Below the pieces are notes generated by a model that saw only the letters and a list, made by a program, of their open reading frames with translations, did no database searches and had not been told where the DNA came from. A stretch of DNA of 64,000 bases from Piscinibacter caeni. Lineage in GTDB: Bacteria; Pseudomonadota; Gammaproteobacteria; Burkholderiales; Burkholderiaceae_C. Below are positions 33,879 through 43,089 of the stretch, one piece after another. A program made the translations under genes and the position numbers. The first letter of the stretch is position 1. Each line of letters starts with the position of its first letter. Where the stretch lies: the NCBI GenBank assembly GCA_003265685.1, contig QJOU01000001.1:141383-205382 (forward strand), written 5' to 3'.

Positions 33879-36365
33879 ATGCCGCAACGCCCGATCGCTT
33901 CGATGGCTCCCGTCGACCTGGATTCGCCGAATGCGGAGCAGCTCTGCCGCGTGCTGCTCTCGCAGACTGACGACCTGGTCGTGGTGCTCGACGCCGACCT
34001 GCGTGTGTGCCTGATCAATCCGGCCGCCAAGGCCGCCCTCGGCCTCGCCGGGCCGGTGCCGGCGCTCGCCGCGCTCGACGACCTGGGCGCGATCCGCGCC
34101 GAGGATCGGCGCCAGGTCGCGCAGGCCTGCGCTGCCGTGCTGGCCGGCGCCACGGCGCTGCCGCTGCGGGTGGCCCTGGGCGGGGGGGCGGCACACGGGC
34201 AGGTGTATCGCCTGCGCGTGCTGGCGATGCGCGGCGCGGCGCGCGGCGCGAAGGCCGTCGTGCTGCACGGCGCCGACGTGACCGATCTGGCCGAGGTCGA
34301 ACGGCGGCTGCGTGAACGCGAGCGCGAGTTCCGCACCCTGGCCGAGAACTCGCCCGACAACATCATCCGCTACGGGCTGGATCTGCGCGCGGTCTACTGC
34401 AACCAGGAGATCGAGGAGCGGGTGGCGGTCGAGTCGCGCCGGCTGCTCGGCCGCACGCCGGTGGAGGGCGCGCCGCCGGGCCTGGTCGGCGCCGAGGCCT
34501 TCCAGGCCCAGGTGCAGCGCACCCTGGCCAGCGGCGAGCGCGCCACCGTCGAGTTGCGCGTGCCGACGCCCGCCGGCGACTTCCGCGTGCACCACGTCGT
34601 CATCGCGCCGGAGTACGACGCCCAGGGCACGATCTGCGGCGCCATCGCCGTGGGGCGCGACGTGACCCCTCTGGTCCAGGCGCTGGAACGCCTGGCGGAG
34701 GCCGAGCGCGAGTTCCGCACCCTGGCCGAAAACGCGGGCGACAACATCGTGCGCTGGGACGAGGTCGGCCGCATGATCTACGTGAACCCGGCCATGGCGC
34801 GGGTGCTGGGCCGGCCGGCCGAGGCGCTGATCGGCCTGACGGCGCCCGAGGCCTACCCGAGCGGCGAGTTCGACATCGTCTACGAGGCGGTGCGCGAGGT
34901 CCAGCGCAGCGCCCAGCCCCGGCTGCTCGAGCTGGACTGGCTGCCCGGCCCCGGGCAGCGCCGCCAGTTCCACCAGATCCGCCTGGTGCCGGAGTTCGAC
35001 GCCTCGGGCACCGTGCGCACGGTGCTGGGCGTCGGGCGCGACGTCACCGAGGCCGTCGAGCAGCGCGAGCTGATCGAATCCCTCGCGCGCCAGGACCCGC
35101 TCACCCGGCTGGCGAACCGCCTCGCGCTGGCCGAGCGCGCCGAGGGCATTCTCGCGGGCGCCCAGCGCCACCACGGCAAGGCGGCGGTGCTGCTGGTCGA
35201 CCTGGACGGCTTCAAGGCGATCAACGACGGCCTCGGCCACAGTGCCGGCGACGAACTGCTGTGCGAGGTGGCGCGCCGCTTCGCCGAGGCCCTGCGGGCG
35301 GATGACCTGCTCGTGCGGCTGGGCGGCGACGAGTTCGTCGTGCTGGCCCCGGACGTCGACACGCCCGCCGGCATCGGCCGGGTGGCCGGCAAGCTCCATG
35401 CGGCGCTGGTGGCGCCGGCCACGATCATGGGGCGCCAGGTGCGCGTGACGGCGAGCATCGGCGTGGCCGTGTTCCCGGACGACGGCGCGGGCATCGAGCG
35501 GCTCCTGGCGCGCGCGGACAGCGCGATGTACCAGGCCAAGCGTGCCGGCCGGTCGCGTACCGAGTTCTACACCGATGCCATCGGCGCCGCGGTGCAGCGC
35601 CGGCTGGTGCTTGAGCAGGCGCTGCGCGAGTCCTGCCACGGCGCGGGCATGCAGCTTCACTACCAGCCCAAGGTGGCACTGGGCGAGCCGGCCTCGCCGG
35701 TGGGCGCCGAGGCGCTGCTGCGCTGGGAGCACCCGGTGCTGGGTGCTGTCTCGCCCGGCGAGTTCATCCCGCTGGCCGAGGACACCGGGCTGATCGTCAC
35801 CCTCGGCGCCTGGGTGCTGGAGCAGGCCGCCGAGCAGGCGCGGCGCTGGAACGCGGGTCGCGACAGCGCGTTCAAGGTGGCCGTCAACGTGTCGGCCCGG
35901 CAGCTCGTCGAGCCCGGCTTCGCGGAGTGGGTCGAGCAGGCCCTGCAGCGCACCGGATGCCGCGCCGAATGGCTGGTGCTGGAGGTCACGGAAAGCGTGT
36001 TCGCCGAGGAGTCCGGGCGGGTCCAGCGCACGCTGGGCCGGCTGCGGACCCTGGGCATCCACATCGCCCTGGACGACTTCGGCACCGGCTTCTCGGCGCT
36101 GAGCTACCTGGCCCGCTTCCCGGTCGACGAGCTGAAGATCGACCGCAGCTTCGTGCGCGCCATCGGCGACGGCGAGCGGCACCGCGAGCTGCTGCGCGCC
36201 TTCGTCGCCATGGCCGGCGCGCTCGGCCTCGCGCTGGTCGCCGAAGGGGTGGAAACCGCCGCCGAGGAGCAGTTCCTGCGCGAGACGGGCTGCGCGGTGA
36301 TGCAGGGCTGGTTCTTCGGGCGCGCCGTGCCCGCCGAGGCCTTCGCGCGCCAGTGGCTGGCGTGA
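33879..36365 (+). CDS. PAS-PAS-PAS-GGDEF-EAL cyclic-di-GMP protein
   Basis: An 828-residue cytoplasmic protein with no clear membrane segment. Three PAS-like domains occupy about residues 15-130, 145-265 and 275-390. The second and third begin with nearly identical linkers ('EREFRTLAEN'). The GGDEF motif is intact ('RLGGDEFVVL') with an inhibitory RxxD site five residues before it. The EAL motif is intact ('GAEALLRWEHP'), with 'NVSARQL', 'ALDDFGTGFSALSYL' and 'KIDRSFV'. Both synthesis and hydrolysis of c-di-GMP are thus possible. No gene-context partner is obvious; it stands alone after pqqE. Confidence 0.95.
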   Translation: MPQRPIASMAPVDLDSPNAEQLCRVLLSQTDDLVVVLDADLRVCLINPAAKAALGLAGPVPALAALDDLGAIRAEDRRQVAQACAAVLAGATALPLRVALGGGAAHGQVYRLRVLAMRGAARGAKAVVLHGADVTDLAEVERRLREREREFRTLAENSPDNIIRYGLDLRAVYCNQEIEERVAVESRRLLGRTPVEGAPPGLVGAEAFQAQVQRTLASGERATVELRVPTPAGDFRVHHVVIAPEYDAQGTICGAIAVGRDVTPLVQALERLAEAEREFRTLAENAGDNIVRWDEVGRMIYVNPAMARVLGRPAEALIGLTAPEAYPSGEFDIVYEAVREVQRSAQPRLLELDWLPGPGQRRQFHQIRLVPEFDASGTVRTVLGVGRDVTEAVEQRELIESLARQDPLTRLANRLALAERAEGILAGAQRHHGKAAVLLVDLDGFKAINDGLGHSAGDELLCEVARRFAEALRADDLLVRLGGDEFVVLAPDVDTPAGIGRVAGKLHAALVAPATIMGRQVRVTASIGVAVFPDDGAGIERLLARADSAMYQAKRAGRSRTEFYTDAIGAAVQRRLVLEQALRESCHGAGMQLHYQPKVALGEPASPVGAEALLRWEHPVLGAVSPGEFIPLAEDTGLIVTLGAWVLEQAAEQARRWNAGRDSAFKVAVNVSARQLVEPGFAEWVEQALQRTGCRAEWLVLEVTESVFAEESGRVQRTLGRLRTLGIHIALDDFGTGFSALSYLARFPVDELKIDRSFVRAIGDGERHRELLRAFVAMAGALGLALVAEGVETAAEEQFLRETGCAVMQGWFFGRAVPAEAFARQWLA

Positions 36366-36369
36366 GTCG

Positions 36370-36981
36370 CTACAGCGACTGCAGGTAGGCCGCCACCGCC
36401 TTCATCTGCGCCTCGTTCATCGCGCGCACCTCGTTCTTCATGATCACGCCGTGCGGGCGCAGCGGCGTCTTGAACACCTTGAGCTGGCGCACGATGTAGT
36501 CGGCATGCTGGCCCGCCAGGCGCGGGAAGCCGGTCTGGCCCTCGGCCTTGTCGCCGTGGCACGAGGCACAGGCGCGCACGCCGAGCGCCGGCAGGCCCTT
36601 CTCGAAGATCGCCTTGCCCTGGTTCATCAGCGCGGGGTTGCCCGCCCGCCCGGGGCGCGGCTCCTGCTTCGCGTAGTAGTCGGCCAGGCCCTCGATCGCG
36701 CCGTCGGTCAGCAGCGCGGAAACGCCGTACATGTAGGCCTGCACGTCGGTCTCGGCGCGCGACTTGTCGCGGAAGTCCTTCAGCTGGCGGATCGTGTACT
36801 CGCGTGCCTGCCCGGCCAGCGCCGGGAAGCGCGAGTCGTTGCTGCGCCCGAAATCGCCGTGGCAGGTGGCGCAGACGTGCACCGCACGCTGCACCAGTTC
36901 GTCGTCTGCGCTGCCGGCCGCCTGCGCCAGCGGCGCGAACAGCGCGGACACCAGCAGGCTGCCCAGAACCGTCTTCTTCAT
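36370..36981 (-). CDS. Dihaem cytochrome c4-like protein
   Basis: A 203-residue periplasmic protein with a Sec signal peptide (cleavage near AQA at residue 21). It has two haem-binding CxxCH motifs, at 37-41 (CATCH) and 138-142 (CASCH), in two similar halves, as in cytochrome c4. The distal Met ligands may be in 'MYGVSALL' and 'MKNEVRAM'. It is convergent with the GGDEF-EAL gene. It might pass electrons toward a terminal oxidase, including those from methanol oxidation. Confidence 0.9.
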   Translation of the reverse strand: MKKTVLGSLLVSALFAPLAQAAGSADDELVQRAVHVCATCHGDFGRSNDSRFPALAGQAREYTIRQLKDFRDKSRAETDVQAYMYGVSALLTDGAIEGLADYYAKQEPRPGRAGNPALMNQGKAIFEKGLPALGVRACASCHGDKAEGQTGFPRLAGQHADYIVRQLKVFKTPLRPHGVIMKNEVRAMNEAQMKAVAAYLQSL

Positions 36982-37045
36982 GCTGTCCCCTCAATGGTTG
37001 CAGGGACATTCTCGGCAGCGCGCGGCCTGCGGCGGTTGCGGTGCG

Positions 37046-37753
37046 TCAAGCGCCGCCGCGCGATGTCGCTCCCCGACCCAGCAGGTCGCGCTGGAAGTCG
37101 ACCAGCGGACTGCTGCCGAGTTCGTCGCGCAGCGCCTGCCAGGCCGGGGCGTCGGCCTCGATCTGCGCGATCAGCCCCGCGTCCGCGTCGACGGCCTGCT
37201 CGGCACGGCCGCTGCGTGCGTCGACCCAGGCCAGCCTGAGCGTCGCGCCGGGCGGCGCGACCAGGCGCAGTTCCAGGCGGCCGGGCAGCGGGGCGCGCCC
37301 GAGCCGGCGCAGCACGGCGAGCTTGGCCAGCTCCAGCGTCGTGTCGTCGATGCCGGCCTGCGACGCCAGGAGCTTCTCGCGCAGCGCCGGCCAGCCGAAC
37401 ACCGTGCGCAGCGCGACCCCTTCGGCAAGTTCACGGGCCGCAACGCCGGCCTGCTCGCCGTAGGCGAGGTCGAAGGCCGCCTGGCTGGATGCCACGCAGG
37501 CGCGCCAGTCGACCCGCCGGTCCAGCGGCCAGACCGCGATGTACAGGTGCCGCCCGAGCTCGAGGTAGGCGAACTGCGGCTCGGCGCGGAACCGCGTGCC
37601 GCAGGACGGGCAGGTCTCGCGCTGGAAGCTGCCGTCGAGGATCGCCTCGCGCAGGTCGGGCCGCCGGTCGGCGTTGACGCTCGCGACCAGCTCGAACTCG
37701 ACCGGCGTGGCACACGACGGGCAGGCGAGGGTGACGGTCTGGAACAGCGACAT
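37046..37753 (-). CDS. CpXC-domain protein
   Basis: A 235-residue protein starting with a CpXC domain: CPSC at about 11-14 ('LACPSCATPVEFEL') and a second CPSC in 'RETCPSCGTRFRAEPQF'. It is probably a small zinc-binding fold. The remainder is soluble, with no signal peptide. CpXC domains have no agreed function. The gene lies 25 bases after the large zincin-like gene on the same strand, so the two are likely co-expressed. Confidence 0.75.
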   Translation of the reverse strand: MSLFQTVTLACPSCATPVEFELVASVNADRRPDLREAILDGSFQRETCPSCGTRFRAEPQFAYLELGRHLYIAVWPLDRRVDWRACVASSQAAFDLAYGEQAGVAARELAEGVALRTVFGWPALREKLLASQAGIDDTTLELAKLAVLRRLGRAPLPGRLELRLVAPPGATLRLAWVDARSGRAEQAVDADAGLIAQIEADAPAWQALRDELGSSPLVDFQRDLLGRGATSRGGA

Positions 37754-37778
37754 GACGGGCCGTGGCGCTCACACCTTC

Positions 37779-40691
37779 TCAAGGCGCGATCTTCTTCAGC
37801 CACTCGAGCGCCGGGTGGCGTGCGCCGAGCTTGCGGCTGCGGTAGCCGGCGTACAGCTCGGCGAACCACTCGCCGGGCGCGCGGAACTGGTAGCCGGTCA
37901 ACCCCTTCTTGCGCTCGCTGGCCGGGTAGCTGACCCAGACGCGCGGGTAGGCCTCGTGGTAGATCGTGTCGCCGATCGTCAGCGTGTTGCAGGCGGCCTG
38001 GTCCTTGTAGACCTCCGCCCGGCCGGCCAGCTCGCGCCACTGCACGATGCCCTGGCGCAGGTCTTCCCAGGTGAGCCCGCCTGGCGCCGCGGCCTTCGGC
38101 TCCGGCGGCGGCGCGCTCGGCGTGTTCAGGATCAGGTCGAGCACGTACTGGCGTTGCTCCGCGGTCACGAAGCCGTAAGACGCGGCCACCGCGTCGGCGA
38201 TCGGCTTCACCGCGGTGCCGTAGGTCTTCCAGTTGCCGTACTTGGGGTCCTGCTCGTGCCGCGTCATGAAGCGGTGCCGGTCGTCCAGGCCGTGCCCGGC
38301 CTCGTGCAGCGTGGCCCAGTTCAGGCGCTCGACCGGGTTGGTGTTGGCCGGCTGGAAGTCGCGCTCGACGGCGGGCAGCTGCGGCCGATTGGTGCCGCGC
38401 ACCGTCAGGTCGGCGCCGAAGCGCTGCTTGTCGGCACCGCCGGCCGCGCTGCCGAGCGCGATGGTCGCCGCCTGCGCCTGGTACTCGTCGTCCGCCGAAT
38501 CGGCGTCGGTGTGGGTCACGCGGCGCAGGCTCGGGCCGGCCTGCACGTCCTGCGGCGGCAGCTTCGCCAGCGTCTGGCTGATCACCTTCAGTGCCCGGAT
38601 CTCGCCGGCCTGCGGTGACCACGCGTCGAGCGTGAACTCGAGCCCGTGGCGCGCCCGGGCGATGGCCGTCATGGCCTTGGCGCTGCCCTTCTCGGGGAAG
38701 TCGGCGATCAGCTTCTCGAGGGCTGCAGCCCCGCCGTTCTTCATCATCCGCTCGGCTGCCGCCGCCAGGGCCGGATCGTCGGGCTTGCTGGCCGACAGGC
38801 TGCGCACCGTGGCCTCGTCGATGCGCACCTTGATTGCGGCCAGTGCGCGGTTCGCCTCGGCGAAGCGCAGGGCGTCGGCCTGGGACAGCGCCGCCTTCGC
38901 CAGCGCGGCCAGCTGGGCGCGGAACTTCGGGTCGGCGACCGCCTTGACCAGGCCATCCACGTTGCGCGCCTCGGTGTCGAACCGGCGCCGTTCGACGGCC
39001 GCCTGCTCGACGAGGCCCGCCGCATCGTCGGCGCGCTGCAGCGCCGCCAGCGCGGCCGCCGCGTCCGGCAGCTTGATCCGGGCCCGCGCGTCGGCCAGCG
39101 CGGCATCGACCGGCGCGAGCCGGGCCTTCAGTGCGGCCGCGGACGGCAGGCTGTCGAGGGCCTTGCGGCGGGCCTCGCTCTTCGCCAGCGCCGCATCGAA
39201 CTGGCCGTGCTGTACCTGGGCGCGGCGCGCTGCCGCGAGGTGCTGCGCCGCCTCGCCCAGCCGGGCCAGCGCCGTCTTGCCTTCGCCTTGCTTGAGCGCG
39301 GCATCGACCTGGCCGGCGCTCGACGCGAAGTGGCGCAGCTCGCCGGCGGCGTCGGCCGCGAAGGCGGTCTTGCCCGCCGCGTCGGCCTGGGCGCGCAGCG
39401 CGGTCAGGCTGTTCTGCAGGCCGGTGAGGTCGGTGGCGTTGCCGGCCAGCGCCTGTGCCTTCAGGATCGGCCCGCGGCTCAGCGCGAGGTCCTTCAGACG
39501 CGCCAGCTCGACGCTGGCGCGCGCCACGCCGTCGTGCCCGGCACTGTAGCCCGCCGCCAGGTCACCGCCGGCCTCGGCGCGGGCCACCATCGCCGCCGAG
39601 TCGGCGAGCAGCTTGTCGATCGCGGCGCGCTCTGTGGCGAGCGACTTGGCGGCGGGATCCTTGGCCAGTGTCGCGGCATCGCGCAGCGCGGCGGCGCGCA
39701 GCTGATCGTAGGAGGCGACCCAGGACGAGATCGAGAGCCAGACCTCGCCGCGTTCGGCCGCCTGCTGCAGCAGGCGCATCGCCTCGTCGAAGCCCATCTC
39801 GGCCGGCGTGGCCAGCGTGTCCGCACGGCTCAGCAGCGCCTGCAGCGGCGCGGCGCGGGGGCCCATGCGGGGCACGGCCTTGAGGCGGTCCAGCGTGTCG
39901 GCGGTCTTGCGCCGCTGCGCGTCGAAGGCCTCGCGGCGCTCCATCATGTGGGCGGTCGGCGCGAGGGTGCCGAGCGCCCGCCTGGCGGCCATCACCACCA
40001 GGCCCCAGGTGTTGCTGGAGACCGCGCCGTCCATCTGCACGATCAGCCTGTCGACCTGGGCCAGGTCGGCCGCCGCGAAGTTGCGCAGCGGCGCGCCCTT
40101 GGCCTGCAGCGCCGCGCGCACCCGCTTGACCTCGTCGACCAGCGGCTGCAGCAGCTGGCGCAGCAGCACGATGGATTTCTTCAGCTCCTCGATGCCGGAG
40201 ATCGGCTTGGGCGGCGTGCCGTAGGCGATCTTGTCGATGCGCTTGAGCTCGTCATCGACCACCTGCTGCAGCTTCGGGTCCTCGATGCCCTTCAGCGCCT
40301 GGCTCATCGCGTCGAGCGTGGCGCGCGCCTTGACGTACTCGATGAAGTAGTTCGCCAGGTTCTGGGTCGCGGCGAGCTTCTCGCTCGCCTGCCGGAGCCA
40401 CTCGCTCGCCGCCGTGGGGTCGCCCCGGCGCGCGGCCTCGCGGCCCTTGTCCAGCAGGCCCGCGACCTCGCCGATCTGCGCCTGCACGCGGGCCTGCTGC
40501 GGGTGGCGCCGCAGCGCGTCGAGCCGGGCGCGCACCGGCGCGCTGGCGTCCGCGTAGTCGTGGTCCGGATCGCCCGGGCCCGCATCGGCGACACGCACCG
40601 GCCGCGGACTGTGCGCGGCGGCGCCGCCGATGCCGGCAGGCGCACGCTGGCGTGTCGGCAGCAGTCCGAGCGCTTCGAGCAGTCGTCCCAC
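37779..40691 (-). CDS. Very large helical protein with C-terminal zincin-like HEAGH domain
   Basis: About 970 residues, not recognised as a named family. The first 650 or so residues are alanine-, leucine- and lysine-rich and strongly helical, with repeated 'ARxLxALxxA'-like patterns suggesting a coiled-coil or helical-repeat body. The C-terminal part has 'LNWATLHEAGHGLDDRH' (HEAGH at 796-800, then Asp-Asp) and 'GEWFAELYAGY' with Glu945, which could be the third zinc ligand. Such HExxH-E sets mark zinc peptidases. No signal peptide is seen. GTG 40691 is preceded by GGGAG and fits better than the GTG at 40742. It pairs with the CpXC gene. A toxin or effector-like peptidase is one possibility; it is unproven. 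Confidence 0.6.
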   Translation of the reverse strand: MGRLLEALGLLPTRQRAPAGIGGAAAHSPRPVRVADAGPGDPDHDYADASAPVRARLDALRRHPQQARVQAQIGEVAGLLDKGREAARRGDPTAASEWLRQASEKLAATQNLANYFIEYVKARATLDAMSQALKGIEDPKLQQVVDDELKRIDKIAYGTPPKPISGIEELKKSIVLLRQLLQPLVDEVKRVRAALQAKGAPLRNFAAADLAQVDRLIVQMDGAVSSNTWGLVVMAARRALGTLAPTAHMMERREAFDAQRRKTADTLDRLKAVPRMGPRAAPLQALLSRADTLATPAEMGFDEAMRLLQQAAERGEVWLSISSWVASYDQLRAAALRDAATLAKDPAAKSLATERAAIDKLLADSAAMVARAEAGGDLAAGYSAGHDGVARASVELARLKDLALSRGPILKAQALAGNATDLTGLQNSLTALRAQADAAGKTAFAADAAGELRHFASSAGQVDAALKQGEGKTALARLGEAAQHLAAARRAQVQHGQFDAALAKSEARRKALDSLPSAAALKARLAPVDAALADARARIKLPDAAAALAALQRADDAAGLVEQAAVERRRFDTEARNVDGLVKAVADPKFRAQLAALAKAALSQADALRFAEANRALAAIKVRIDEATVRSLSASKPDDPALAAAAERMMKNGGAAALEKLIADFPEKGSAKAMTAIARARHGLEFTLDAWSPQAGEIRALKVISQTLAKLPPQDVQAGPSLRRVTHTDADSADDEYQAQAATIALGSAAGGADKQRFGADLTVRGTNRPQLPAVERDFQPANTNPVERLNWATLHEAGHGLDDRHRFMTRHEQDPKYGNWKTYGTAVKPIADAVAASYGFVTAEQRQYVLDLILNTPSAPPPEPKAAAPGGLTWEDLRQGIVQWRELAGRAEVYKDQAACNTLTIGDTIYHEAYPRVWVSYPASERKKGLTGYQFRAPGEWFAELYAGYRSRKLGARHPALEWLKKIAP

Positions 40692-40765
40692 GTGGACTCC
40701 CGGTGGCAGACGGCCCACTGTAGCGAGGCAGCCCCGCGGCACATCCCTAGCTCAGGCGCCGCGGG

Positions 40766-41290
40766 TCATTGCTCCAGGCGCAGGATCTCGAGCTGCTCGG
40801 GCACCGTCTCGAAAGTGCCGGTGCCGGCGGGCATCTGCATCAGCGGCTTGCCCTCGCCGTCGAGCAGCCAGACGCTCGGGTAGACCAGCTGGCGCACGCG
40901 CTCGTCGCCGATCTTCTTCATGAACTCGGTGTAGCCCCAGCTCTGCGTGCCGATGCGAAAGCGCAGCCGGTCGGCCTGCACCTTCAGGCTGCTGCGCAGG
41001 TCGTAGAGCAGCCAGTCCTTCTGGAAGTGGGGCAGCAGCGCGTCGACGTTCTTGTCGAGGAAGGCCTCGTACTTGCGGCAGAACGGGCAGTCGTTCGCGC
41101 CCAGGTAGACGTAGAGCTTCTTCTTCTCCGCCCGCGCGCGGGCGAGCGCCGGGCCGAGGTCGAACTCGTACTGCTCGGGCAGCCCCTGCGGCTGCACGAC
41201 GGTGGCGCCGTAGCGCGGCGGCAGGCCGATCGCCCAGGCCGCGCCGGCCGCCAGCAGCAGCGGCACGGCGAGCGCGGCGCGGCGCCTCAT
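40766..41290 (-). CDS. Exported thioredoxin-fold protein at the end of the xox operon
   Basis: A 174-residue protein with a signal peptide (RRRAALAVPLLLAAGAAWA). 'KKLYVYLGANDCPFCRKYEAFL' provides a CPFC redox motif in a thioredoxin-like fold, and 'YPSVWLLDGEGKPL' contains the cis-Pro region. It probably reduces or shuffles disulphides of periplasmic quinoproteins or SoxYZ-like carriers; this is inferred. Its start overlaps the SoxYZ-like gene stop by ATGA. XoxF carries the family's adjacent-Cys disulphide, a possible client. Confidence 0.8.
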   Translation of the reverse strand: MRRRAALAVPLLLAAGAAWAIGLPPRYGATVVQPQGLPEQYEFDLGPALARARAEKKKLYVYLGANDCPFCRKYEAFLDKNVDALLPHFQKDWLLYDLRSSLKVQADRLRFRIGTQSWGYTEFMKKIGDERVRQLVYPSVWLLDGEGKPLMQMPAGTGTFETVPEQLEILRLEQ

Positions 41291-42114
41291 GAGGAGGCCG
41301 AGACCATCAGCGTGCCGACGAAATGGCCGTCCTTCGAATCGGTCACCTCGGCGCGCAGCTCGCCGTCGCCGTGCGGAACGAAGTTGAAGCGCAGCGTCGG
41401 GTTCTCGCTGACCGAGAAGTCGAGCTCGGCGTCGAACACCTTGCGCTGGGCATAGCTGACCTTGATCGAGCGCACGAAGTGCGGCGGGATGTACATCACC
41501 GTCTGCTGGTTCAGCTCGAATCCGGTGTCGTTCGGGTGCACCACGGTCACGTCGGCCGGCGTGGGCTGCTCGAGCTTCACGCCGGCGGGCAGCTTGAACA
41601 TCGTGCGGCCGATCAGGTGCAGCGCCTCGCGGTTGGGCGGCGCGGAGCAGCCGCCGGAGGTCTTCACGTAGCGCGAATCGGTGTGCAGCGAGCCGTCGCT
41701 CAGCTCGCCGACCACGCGCACGTGGCTGTACTCGTCCACGCGCAGCCGGGTCTCGAAGTCGGCCTGGCCGATCTCGGTGGTCAGGTCCAGTACCGCGGCC
41801 ACCGGCGAGGGGTTCTTGTCCACCACGACCCACAGCCGCTTGACGTAGCGCTCGGGCCGCTGCGCCAGCAGCGAGGTGATCTTCACCGGTACCGAGGCGC
41901 CGTAGGCGGCGCGCAGCGGCGCGGCGACCTGGATCACGTCGCGCCCGGCGCGCAGCGGGCGGCCGGGGAAGAGCCGCGCCGACAGCTTGTCCCATTCGGG
42001 CGAGGAATCCTCGTGGCGGGCCGAGGGCAGGCCGCCTTCGGCCGCCCAGGCCGGCAGCGTGACGGCGGCCAGGCCGGCGAGGGCGTGGCGGCGGGACAGG
42101 CGCAGCGGTTTCAT
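41287..42114 (-). CDS. Quinoprotein dehydrogenase-associated SoxYZ-like carrier (copy 1)
   Basis: A 275-residue exported protein that fuses SoxY-like and SoxZ-like parts. The start 'LSRRHALAGLAAVTLPAWA' is a twin-arginine-like or Sec signal. Residues about 45-165 form the SoxY part, ending 'YVKTSGGCSAPP' with the conserved Cys. 'VVHPNDTGFELNQQTVMYIPPHFVRSIKVSY' and 'FSVSENPTLRFNFVPHGDGELRAEVTDS' form the SoxZ part. SoxYZ carries sulphur intermediates on a Cys; in quinoprotein clusters its role is unknown. A second copy lies three genes upstream in the operon. It overlaps the neighbouring stop and start codons (ATGA). Confidence 0.87.
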   Translation of the reverse strand: MKPLRLSRRHALAGLAAVTLPAWAAEGGLPSARHEDSSPEWDKLSARLFPGRPLRAGRDVIQVAAPLRAAYGASVPVKITSLLAQRPERYVKRLWVVVDKNPSPVAAVLDLTTEIGQADFETRLRVDEYSHVRVVGELSDGSLHTDSRYVKTSGGCSAPPNREALHLIGRTMFKLPAGVKLEQPTPADVTVVHPNDTGFELNQQTVMYIPPHFVRSIKVSYAQRKVFDAELDFSVSENPTLRFNFVPHGDGELRAEVTDSKDGHFVGTLMVSASS

Positions 42115-43082
42115 CGTGACGGCTCCGACTTGAAGATCAGCTCGCGTTCGAAGCGCAGGAACGCGACCGAGGCGTTGCGGCGGTGAATGATCTCGTATTG
42201 ATCCCAGGCTTCATAGTCTGGCAGATCCGCAGCGTCAGCCACGTTGATCAGCGACGCACCCGATTCGACCAGCGCGCGGGTCTTCTTCTCCAGGGCCGCC
42301 AAGTAGGTCTGGACGGCGCCGATGGCGGCGCCGGGCTCGGACAGCGGGCCGTGCCCGGGCACGACCCGCCGCGCGCCGACCTCGCGCAGCCCGGCCAGCG
42401 CCCGGTGCCAGCCGGGCAGCTCGCTGTCCTGGATGTCGGGCACGCGTCGAACGTCCAGCAGGCCGCCGGCGAACAGCACCCCGCTTTGTACGTCGAGCAC
42501 CGCGATGTCGCCCGGGCCGCTCGAGTGACCGAAGTACAGCACCCGCACCGGTCGGCCGATCAGGTCCAGCGTCTGCGCGGCGTCGAAAGTACGGTCGGGC
42601 TTGTAGACGTGGCTGCCCTGCATGGCCGGCTCGCCGGCGACCTGGCGCAGCGTCTTCAGGCAGGTCTCGCAGCGCGAGGCCATCAGGCGCGCGCTGCGCT
42701 CGTGCATCGCCACCGGGATGCCGCGCGACTGGAAGGCCGTGCCGCCGAACAGGAACTCCGGCCGCACGTGGGTCACCAGCGCGAGCCGCACGGGCTGGTC
42801 GGTCACGCTGGCGATCGCCTCGAGCAGCGCCTGGCCGTGCGCATGCGAGGTGCCGGTGTCCACCACGATCACGCCCTGCGGCCCGACGATGAAGCCGCTG
42901 TTGCCGATGCGCCCGAGGTTGGCCGCGTCGGCTGCGCCGGCGCTGCCTTCGAACATGTAGACGCCGGGCGCGAGCGCGACCGGCCGCGGCCCGCGCGGCG
43001 TCACGCTCGCGCAGCCGCCCAGCGCGGCCAGCAGGCCGAGGCCGAGCAGTGCCGTCCAGGCACGCCACCAGGTGCTGATCAC
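42111..43082 (-). CDS. Quinoprotein relay metallo-beta-lactamase-fold lipoprotein with altered metal motif
   Basis: A 323-residue MBL-fold protein with a lipoprotein-type signal ('LLAALGGCAS'). It matches the 'quinoprotein relay system zinc metallohydrolase' group ('GNSGFIVGPQGVIVVDTGTSHAHGQALL'). The usual metal signature THxHxDH reads THVRPEF here, losing two His and the Asp, though 'YFGHSSGPGDIAVLD' and 'VPGHGPLS' remain. Catalysis may therefore differ or be lost. The start is GTG 43082. It overlaps the SoxYZ-like gene by ATGA. Confidence 0.8.
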   Translation of the reverse strand: MISTWWRAWTALLGLGLLAALGGCASVTPRGPRPVALAPGVYMFEGSAGAADAANLGRIGNSGFIVGPQGVIVVDTGTSHAHGQALLEAIASVTDQPVRLALVTHVRPEFLFGGTAFQSRGIPVAMHERSARLMASRCETCLKTLRQVAGEPAMQGSHVYKPDRTFDAAQTLDLIGRPVRVLYFGHSSGPGDIAVLDVQSGVLFAGGLLDVRRVPDIQDSELPGWHRALAGLREVGARRVVPGHGPLSEPGAAIGAVQTYLAALEKKTRALVESGASLINVADAADLPDYEAWDQYEIIHRRNASVAFLRFERELIFKSEPSR

Positions 43083-43089
43083 GGCGCGC

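Noticed and set aside
38646..40883. A 745-codon plus-strand frame opposite the large helical protein
   Set aside because: Considered because the minus-strand gene is unfamiliar. The minus-strand product has zincin and helical features and a ribosome-binding site, while the plus frame is repetitive Arg/Gly/His-rich sequence.
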